A DNA stretch of 35,311 bases from Gemmatimonadota bacterium. Its GTDB lineage: Bacteria; Gemmatimonadota; Gemmatimonadetes; Longimicrobiales; Gaopeijiaceae. Made by a program: the position numbers and the translations under genes. Shown piece after piece: positions 30,118 to 35,311 of the stretch (the stretch's first letter is position 1; each line of letters begins with the position of its first letter). The stretch is from positions 1 to 35,311 of the forward strand of contig SLBA01000021.1 in assembly GCA_007126575.1 (NCBI GenBank). Reading direction: 5' to 3'. The notes beneath the pieces are model-generated. The model was given only the letters and a program-made list of their open reading frames with translations, was not told the DNA's origin and searched no databases.

Positions 30118-32895
30118 ATGATGCCACCCAACCAGCGGGAACTCCGCAGCGAAATCCGTTGGCTCGGCGAGACCCTGGGCGAGGTGATCATCGAGCAGGC
30201 CGGCCAGTCCGCCTTCGATCTCGTCGAAGCGATCCGCGCGCTCGCCAGGGACCGACGCAAGGGCGAGGCGGAAGCCGAGGACCGTCTCATCCAGGCCATC
30301 CGCGACCTCGACGCCGAGCAGATCGAGTCGCTGATCTGCGCGCTGAGCGTCTTCTTCGATCTGGCCAATCTGTCCGAGGACCGGCAGCGGGTCCGCGTCG
30401 TTCGCGAGCGCGAGCGGCAGGGCAAGCGCACCGAGTCCGAGAGCCTGGGCGGGGTCATCCGCGCGCTGCGGGACCGGGGCGTCGACGCCGAGACCGTTCA
30501 GACCCTCCTGCGCGACACCGGCATCGAATTCGTCTTCACCGCCCACCCGACCGAGGCCAAGCGCCGGTCCGTCCGCGAAAAGGTCCGCGACCTTCGCCGA
30601 CACCTCTATGCGCTCGACGACACCGAGCTCCTGACCCGCGAGCGGGAGCTGCTCGAGCGCTGGGTCAAGGCTGATCTCACCGGGCTCTGGCAGACCGATT
30701 TTGTGCGCTTCCGCCGGCCCTCGGTCCTCGAGGAGCTGGACCGCTCCCTCTTCTTCGCGGGCAATCTGTGGACGGTGGTCCCCCGCCTGTTCAGGGAACT
30801 CGGGGAGGCCCTCCAGCGCAGCTATCCGGAGCAGGCCTTCGACCTCCCTCCGGTGATCCGATTCGGTACCTGGATCGGGGGCGACCGCGACGGCAATCCT
30901 TATGTCACCGCCGAGGTCACCGGGCAGGCCCTCGGGCGCCTGCGCGAAGAGGCCCTCGGGCGCCACATCGAGCGCGCCCGCGACGCCCGCCGGAGCCTGA
31001 GCATGTCGGGCCGCAAGGCGGGGGTCAGCGCGGAGCTGCTGGAGGCGATCGACGACGCCACCCGGCGCTTTCCCGCACTCGAGTCGGCCGTCGCGCATCT
31101 GTCCGATGCGGAGCCCTACCGCCGCTGGCTACGCATCGTCCAGTGGCGCCTCGAGCGCGCTCTGGAAGTCGTGCCCGGATCCGAAGAGGAGAGCCCCGCC
31201 GGCGCCTACGGGGATCCCGCCGAGTTCCTGGACGACCTCGACCGGATGAAGCGGAGCCTCGAGGCGCACGACGGCGCCCTGCTGGCCGACGCCCACCTCA
31301 GGGACTGGATCGTCCAGGCAGAGGTCTTCGGGTTCAGCCTGATGCGGCTCGACATCCGCCAGGAATCCAGCTGGTATCACGGTGTCATGGCCGAAATCCT
31401 GGCCCAGCTCGGGATTCACGACGACTACGCCGCGCTCGACGAGGAGCCCCGCCGCGAGCTCCTGATCGAATCGATGCCCTGCAACCGTGCGATCGACGAG
31501 GAGGATCTCTCGGACGAGGCCCGCGAGACCCTCGCCCTCTTCCGCCTCCTCGCCTCGGTCTGCCAGATGACCGGCCCGGGGGTCTTCGGGGCGCACGTGG
31601 TCTCGATGACGCACAAGCCGAGCGACCTTCTGGTGGTCCTCTGGCTCTCGAGTTGGGGGGCAGCGCGGGCGGGCATGCCCAAGGCGCGTCTGCCCATTCC
31701 CATCGTCCCCCTCTTCGAGACCATCGAGGACCTCGCTCACGCCGATGCGACCCTCGGGACGCTGCTCGGCGACCCCGCCTACCACGAGCACCTGGACGCG
31801 ACGGGGGGCCGGCAGATCGTCATGATCGGCTACTCCGACAGCACCAAGGACGGCGGGTACATGGCCGCCTCGTGGGGACTCTTCGAGGCCCAGGCCCGCA
31901 TGCATCGAGCGGCGCGGGAGGAGGGCGTGGAGCTCATCTTCTTTCACGGGCGCGGAGGGGCGCTGGGCCGAGGCGGGGGTCCGGCAGCCCGGCACATCCG
32001 CTCGCTTCCGGCCTCGACGCTGAACGCCGGTCTGCGGATCACCGAGCAGGGCGAGGTCCTCTCGGAGCGCTACGACGACCCTCGAATCGCGAGCCGCCAC
32101 CTGGAGCAGATGCTCTCGGCCGTGCTCGATCGGGGCGCTGCGGGGCTCGTGGGATCGGGCAGCGACGGGCGGGAGTCCCCGGGGGGAGATTCTCCGGCGG
32201 CTTCCGGGGTTCCGAACGATCTCCTCGAACGCCTGGCCACGACATCCAGGGAGGCCTATCGGGAGCTCGTCGAGCATCCGGGGTTCGTCCAGTACTTCGA
32301 GGAGGCGACGCCCATTCGGGGGATCGAGGACCTGCCGATCGGGTCGAGGCCTGCCCGGCGGAGCTCCGATCGATCGCTCGAGACGCTGCGCGCGATTCCC
32401 TGGGTCTTCTCGTGGACGCAGAGTCGGCACATGATCCCGGCCTGGTTCGGGCTCGGTACGGCGCTCGAGGCGGCGCACGAGGAGGTGCCAGCGCTCCGGG
32501 ACTTCTATCGGCGCAGCGGGTTCTTCCGGGCCACGATCGACAATGCGGCGCTGGCGCTGGCCAAGGCGGACATGGGGATCGCGCGGGTGCACAGCCGGTT
32601 GGTCGGCGACCCCGCGGTGCGCGACGAGATCTGGGGGCGGATCTCGGCCGAGTACGAGCGGACGCGGGCCGGGGTCCTGGCGCTCACCGGGCGCGAGGCG
32701 CTGCTCGACGAGACCCCCTGGCTGCAGCGGTCGATCGAGGTCCGAAACCCCTATGTCGATCCCCTGAACCTGATCCAGGTCGAGCTCTTCCGGCGCCTGC
32801 GGGAGCTCGGTGAGGATGGGGACACCGACGAGCTCAGGAGCCTGATCCGGCTGACCATTCAGGGGATCGCGGGGGGGTTGAGGACTACGGGGTGA
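30118..32895 (+). CDS. ppc: Phosphoenolpyruvate carboxylase
   Basis: A 925-residue enzyme that adds bicarbonate to phosphoenolpyruvate to make oxaloacetate, refilling the TCA cycle. Full length for the family. Conserved motifs in order: FVFTAHPTEAKRRSV with the catalytic His near residue 143; FGTWIGGDRDGNPYVT; VMIGYSDSTKDGGYMAA, the PEP-binding segment; IFFHGRGGALGRGGGP, the glycine-rich loop; RAIPWVFSWTQSRHMIPAWF. The C-terminus ends GLRTTG, matching the usual xNTG end except Thr for Asn. An insertion of Gly/Ser-rich sequence (GSGSDGRESPGGDSPAASG) lies before the SREAYRELV segment. Two ATGs in a row (30118, 30121); the SD is weak (AAGG 10 bases upstream). Its 3' end overlaps the convergent lipoprotein gene by 11 nt. 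Confidence 0.95.
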   Translation: MMPPNQRELRSEIRWLGETLGEVIIEQAGQSAFDLVEAIRALARDRRKGEAEAEDRLIQAIRDLDAEQIESLICALSVFFDLANLSEDRQRVRVVRERERQGKRTESESLGGVIRALRDRGVDAETVQTLLRDTGIEFVFTAHPTEAKRRSVREKVRDLRRHLYALDDTELLTRERELLERWVKADLTGLWQTDFVRFRRPSVLEELDRSLFFAGNLWTVVPRLFRELGEALQRSYPEQAFDLPPVIRFGTWIGGDRDGNPYVTAEVTGQALGRLREEALGRHIERARDARRSLSMSGRKAGVSAELLEAIDDATRRFPALESAVAHLSDAEPYRRWLRIVQWRLERALEVVPGSEEESPAGAYGDPAEFLDDLDRMKRSLEAHDGALLADAHLRDWIVQAEVFGFSLMRLDIRQESSWYHGVMAEILAQLGIHDDYAALDEEPRRELLIESMPCNRAIDEEDLSDEARETLALFRLLASVCQMTGPGVFGAHVVSMTHKPSDLLVVLWLSSWGAARAGMPKARLPIPIVPLFETIEDLAHADATLGTLLGDPAYHEHLDATGGRQIVMIGYSDSTKDGGYMAASWGLFEAQARMHRAAREEGVELIFFHGRGGALGRGGGPAARHIRSLPASTLNAGLRITEQGEVLSERYDDPRIASRHLEQMLSAVLDRGAAGLVGSGSDGRESPGGDSPAASGVPNDLLERLATTSREAYRELVEHPGFVQYFEEATPIRGIEDLPIGSRPARRSSDRSLETLRAIPWVFSWTQSRHMIPAWFGLGTALEAAHEEVPALRDFYRRSGFFRATIDNAALALAKADMGIARVHSRLVGDPAVRDEIWGRISAEYERTRAGVLALTGREALLDETPWLQRSIEVRNPYVDPLNLIQVELFRRLRELGEDGDTDELRSLIRLTIQGIAGGLRTTG

Positions 32896-33403
32896 TCGCG
32901 CCCTGCCCCACCGCAATCACCGGAACGTCGAACTGCCCCTGGGTGACCGTTAGGGTGCCCGTCTGGCTCGAGCTGGGCGAGGGCTCGGCGGTGAACTGGA
33001 AGGTCCCAGTGGCCCGCGAAGCCGTAAGCTGGGTGATGGTGATCGTGCCGGGTGTGCCGCTGTACTGGGTGCCCCAACCTGGATCCGATCCCTGGGTGAC
33101 GACGGCCATCCGCAGGGGAAAGCCCGGCCGGATCTCGTAGCTGCCCGGGCCCGTGAACTCCGAGATGTTGATCGCCATGCCGTAGGTGGCGTTGGGATCC
33201 GCGGCCCAGAGGGTGACCAGCGACTGCGCCTGGTTGTGCTGTGCCTGAGCGAAGGGGGCCGAGGCCGACCACGCCTGACCGTTGATGGTGGCGCTGATGG
33301 TGCCGCTGTCTCCGGGTGCCGCGGGGGAGTTGTCGCTCCCGCAGGCGGTGATGGCCAGGACCAGGAGGACGGCCAGGGTGCAGCGCAGAAACCGGATGGT
33401 CAT
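32885..33403 (-). CDS. DUF6252-like lipoprotein
   Basis: A 172-residue lipoprotein: signal peptide FLRCTLAVLLVLAITAC with lipobox ITAC, then SDNSPAAPGD linker. The mature domain opens with SGTISATINGQAWSASAP, followed by TLWAADPNATYGMAINISEF, GPGSYEIRPGF and a closing TGTFQFTAEP with TGTLTVTQGQF. 'I.A.INGxxWSA ... I.I....G.G.Y ... GTF.F' is the layout of DUF6252, a small beta-sandwich of unknown role found in surface lipoproteins. AAGGAG lies seven bases before the ATG at 33403. The gene converges on ppc and shares 11 nt with it. Confidence 0.7.
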   Translation of the reverse strand: MTIRFLRCTLAVLLVLAITACGSDNSPAAPGDSGTISATINGQAWSASAPFAQAQHNQAQSLVTLWAADPNATYGMAINISEFTGPGSYEIRPGFPLRMAVVTQGSDPGWGTQYSGTPGTITITQLTASRATGTFQFTAEPSPSSSQTGTLTVTQGQFDVPVIAVGQGAITP

Positions 33404-33699
33404 CGTCCGACTCCTTGTATGGGTGTTCGGTGGCTGCAGGGGGAGCGCAGCCATGGATTTTTTCAAGCTGGAGGGCGTGCCGGTGTCCCGCAAGTCGGGG
33501 GGGGCCGGTTCCCACCCTGTAGCATTTACATGTCCGTGAAGGGGTTACAGGGCCGGGCGCTCCCTCGACGGACCGCCCCCACTCCCCCCATGACCCCGCA
33601 AGTCCCCACGATCAAATCGTTTAGCAGGCTTCTTACTCTCCTGGCAGGGTCCCTGCATTCATCAAGAGGCAGACTCGGACAGGAATCCCCACCGCCACC
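33404..33699. other. Divergent intergenic region before the histidine kinase gene
   Basis: 296 bp without a gene. It contains CCCTGTA (33515-33521) and TACAGGG (33546-33552), a 7-bp inverted repeat enclosing GTGAAGGGGTTA, which recalls the half-sites of the composite repeat. ACGATCAAATCGT (near 33608) and CAGGGTCCCTG (near 33645) are further short palindromes. No clear -10 for the kinase gene. Confidence 0.35.
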
Positions 33700-34620
33700 A
33701 TGGCGTCTCCCCTTTCTGACTCGGGACTCGCGAGCGCAGTTCAACACTCCCAAGGCCATTGGAAGGAGACGCATATCCGACATTCACACCGTAGGACGTC
33801 AGCCCCCATCCCCATCGAGGGGCCGACCGACACGATCCACGTATTCTCGAACGAGTCCGAGGCGAGGGACGAGGCGGTGGTCGACGACCGGATCGCGGAT
33901 CGCATGGACCGGATGCAGGCGCTGAGCCTCATGGCGGGGGGTGTCGCACACCGGTTCAACAACCTGCTGACGGCGATCCAGGGCAATGTCTGCAGCGTGT
34001 ATGGACAGCTTCAGGACGAGTCGCTCCGCGAGGAGTTGGCGGATGCGATCGATGCGTGCCACGACGCCGCAGAGTTCACCTCGCACCTGCTCGCGATCAG
34101 TGGCCGCCATTGGGCCGAGAATCGGGTCATGGACGTCAGGGATCTGATCGCCGGACTGGACCTCGGTCGGCTGGTCCGGGGCCGGACCGTCTTCTGCCTC
34201 GACCTGTCGACCGACCCGTGTCGGGCCGAGGTGGACCCGAGTCACGTCGAGCAGGTGGCCGTGAACCTGGTCCGGAACGCCGCTGCGGCCGTGGAGGATG
34301 GGGGCGTGGTCCATATCAGTGTCGACCGACTTCCGGCGACGAATGTTGAAGGTGCGCCCGGGCCCGGATGGGTCCAGATCGAGGTCTCGGACAACGGTCC
34401 GGGTATGGGCCCCGAGACCGCCGCTCGGGCCTTCGACCCCTTCTTCACCACTCGGCCCACCCCGGATGACGCGGGGCTCGGGCTCCCCGTCGCGTACGGT
34501 CTGGCCCGCCGCATGGGTGGCTCGATCTCGCTCAGCAGTGAGCCCGGAAGCGGGACGCGCGCTCGGGTCTGGATTCCGGCCGCGACGGGAGCGGTGTCGG
34601 GGCCGCGCCCGGTGGAGTGA
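33700..34620 (+). CDS. Soluble histidine kinase without sensor domain
   Basis: A 306-residue protein with the transmitter part of a sensor kinase only. The dimerisation and phosphoacceptor helix is LSLMAGGVAHRFNNLLTAIQ with His84 (the GxAHxFNNLL type); the ATPase domain shows the N box NLVRNAAAAV (about 189-198), G1 DNGPGMG (231-237), F box FDPFFTTR (245-252) and G2 GLGLPVAYG (259-267). No membrane helix, PAS or receiver domain is seen; residues 1-65 are low in structure. It must sense through a partner. The start is uncertain: ATG 33700 has only AGGA at about 15 bases, and a start nearer residue 69 would still leave the whole kinase core. No response regulator gene is adjacent. Confidence 0.8.
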   Translation: MASPLSDSGLASAVQHSQGHWKETHIRHSHRRTSAPIPIEGPTDTIHVFSNESEARDEAVVDDRIADRMDRMQALSLMAGGVAHRFNNLLTAIQGNVCSVYGQLQDESLREELADAIDACHDAAEFTSHLLAISGRHWAENRVMDVRDLIAGLDLGRLVRGRTVFCLDLSTDPCRAEVDPSHVEQVAVNLVRNAAAAVEDGGVVHISVDRLPATNVEGAPGPGWVQIEVSDNGPGMGPETAARAFDPFFTTRPTPDDAGLGLPVAYGLARRMGGSISLSSEPGSGTRARVWIPAATGAVSGPRPVE

Positions 34621-34642
34621 GGGCGGACCAGCCCCAGGCCGG

Positions 34643-35311
34643 CTACCCATCGGTGACGGTGGCCGTGAGGGATGTGCTACCGTTGGTGGGGATGCTGAAG
34701 CCGGCGGGGTGGGTTATGGAGACGATGCTCGTGCCTGGGCTCAGGGGGTTGAATTGGGTGGTTCTGCGCCAGTTGCTGGAGCCGCTTCCCCCGCTGAAGC
34801 TCAACGGGGACGTGGTAATTGAACCTACAATGGGGTCGCTGCTCGTCACCGGAACCTCCACGGTGATCCCGGGACGGAGCTCCTGTTGAGACACCAGGCC
34901 TCCGTTGGCGCTCAGATAGTACAGGTCGACGCTGAGGTTTCGATTGGTTGCTGACTCTGCGATAGAGAAGTTTCCGGTAGCAAGGTGGAAGCCCGACGGT
35001 CGCAACGACACGTTGGTCTGGCCGTCGTTATAGCCCGCGGCCTGAGCGCTGATGGTCGTCGCCCCCTCTATCAACCCCTGCACGTAGAAGGTCTGGTTGG
35101 TCGTGGTCGTGACGCCGCTGAAGGTGATACTGGTCGTCCCTTCCTCGGAGCGACTCGTGGAGATCAGGGCCGCGGAGCCCGATGCAACGGCTACTGTGAT
35201 GTCCACCGGCTCCGGCGGTGCCTCGGCCAATCGCACCGACGCGGTGCGCTGCAGGTCCTTGCCGACCACCACGTTACTGGTCGAGAAGGTGACGCTCGGG
35301 GCGGTCACCGT
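34643..35311 (-). CDS. C-terminal part of a large Ser/Thr-rich surface protein (runs off right edge)
   Basis: 222 residues and the stop are visible; the frame is open to the window edge and continues beyond it. The sequence is rich in Ser, Thr, Gly and Val and falls into at least two related beta-sandwich units: SITFSGVTTTTNQTFYVQGL with EGATTISAQAAGYNDGQT, and later ITTSPLSFSGGSGSS with SPGTSIVSITHPAGF. Each looks like a bacterial Ig-like domain whose last strands end in an aromatic. Such tandem domains make up long cell-surface or secreted adhesin-like proteins. Third-position G/C is lower than in neighbouring genes. No sorting signal or C-terminal anchor is visible at the end (SLTATVTDG). 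It ends 22 nt from the kinase gene, convergent. Confidence 0.7.
   Translation of the reverse strand, partial: TVTAPSVTFSTSNVVVGKDLQRTASVRLAEAPPEPVDITVAVASGSAALISTSRSEEGTTSITFSGVTTTTNQTFYVQGLIEGATTISAQAAGYNDGQTNVSLRPSGFHLATGNFSIAESATNRNLSVDLYYLSANGGLVSQQELRPGITVEVPVTSSDPIVGSITTSPLSFSGGSGSSNWRRTTQFNPLSPGTSIVSITHPAGFSIPTNGSTSLTATVTDG

Noticed and set aside
30768-32895. Plus-strand frame of 681 codons and minus-strand frame of 595 codons over ppc
   Set aside because: Both are shadows of a gene with all PEP carboxylase motifs; the products are Arg/Gly/Pro-rich.
1-35311. tRNA, rRNA, riboswitch or insertion sequence
   Set aside because: None recognised on reading both strands: no cloverleaf with a TTCGAATC-type arm, no transposase motif and no known riboswitch core. 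A covariance-model scan would be needed to exclude them fully.

Overview
The window is high-GC bacterial chromosome. Two things suggest Gemmatimonadota or a close relative: a BTAD (SARP-type) regulator fused to a TolB-like segment and TPRs, and many lipobox lipoproteins and conserved hypothetical envelope proteins. This assignment is inference from gene content; no rRNA, tRNA or other taxonomic marker was seen. Most genes have G/C-rich third positions and Shine-Dalgarno (SD) sites 5-10 nt upstream. A few look leaderless, with a -10 box almost touching the start codon.

Left part (1-2290), a worn accessory zone. It holds the N-terminus of a FitA/VapB-type antitoxin running off the left edge, a DUF433 gene broken after about 20 codons, and an apparently intact Phd-ParE/RelE toxin-antitoxin pair. 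A small lipoprotein and the last 48 codons of a lost amidohydrolase follow.

Middle-left (2364-11041), envelope and unknown proteins. There is a 629-aa protein with an N-terminal SEC-C zinc motif, a DUF2007-type small protein, a DUF6503-like lipoprotein, a stretch of coding-like scraps (5949-6544), a four-helix membrane protein and a beta-barrel-type outer-membrane protein. The last gene here encodes a 656-aa unknown protein with a Ser/Thr-rich amphipathic stretch like that of aerolysin-type pore formers.

Centre (11234-18021). A flavin monooxygenase and an alpha/beta-hydrolase lipoprotein form a two-gene operon. It diverges from the BTAD-TPR regulator, whose frame is cut by a single in-frame amber codon. 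The first copy of a roughly 170-bp composite palindromic repeat follows, then a two-domain VOC protein.

Copper block (18188-21804). Two paralogous exported cupredoxin-like proteins flank a multicopper oxidase. All three run on the + strand, and the oxidase may have its own operator-controlled promoter. This is the best candidate for an undescribed functional unit.

Right part (21785-35311). A secreted protein ends in five perfect FPGDLL repeats. A luciferase-like oxidoreductase plus membrane-protein pair and a zinc-ribbon membrane protein follow. A TetR-receiver fusion and a von Willebrand A protein are divergent and share two palindromic operators laid over both promoters. The second, inverted copy of the composite repeat comes next. 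The rest is a DsbA/FrnE-like protein, a small VOC protein, a propeller-like lipoprotein, phosphoenolpyruvate carboxylase, a DUF6252-like lipoprotein, a soluble histidine kinase and the C-terminus of a Ser/Thr-rich surface protein running off the right edge. Several convergent gene pairs overlap at their 3' ends.
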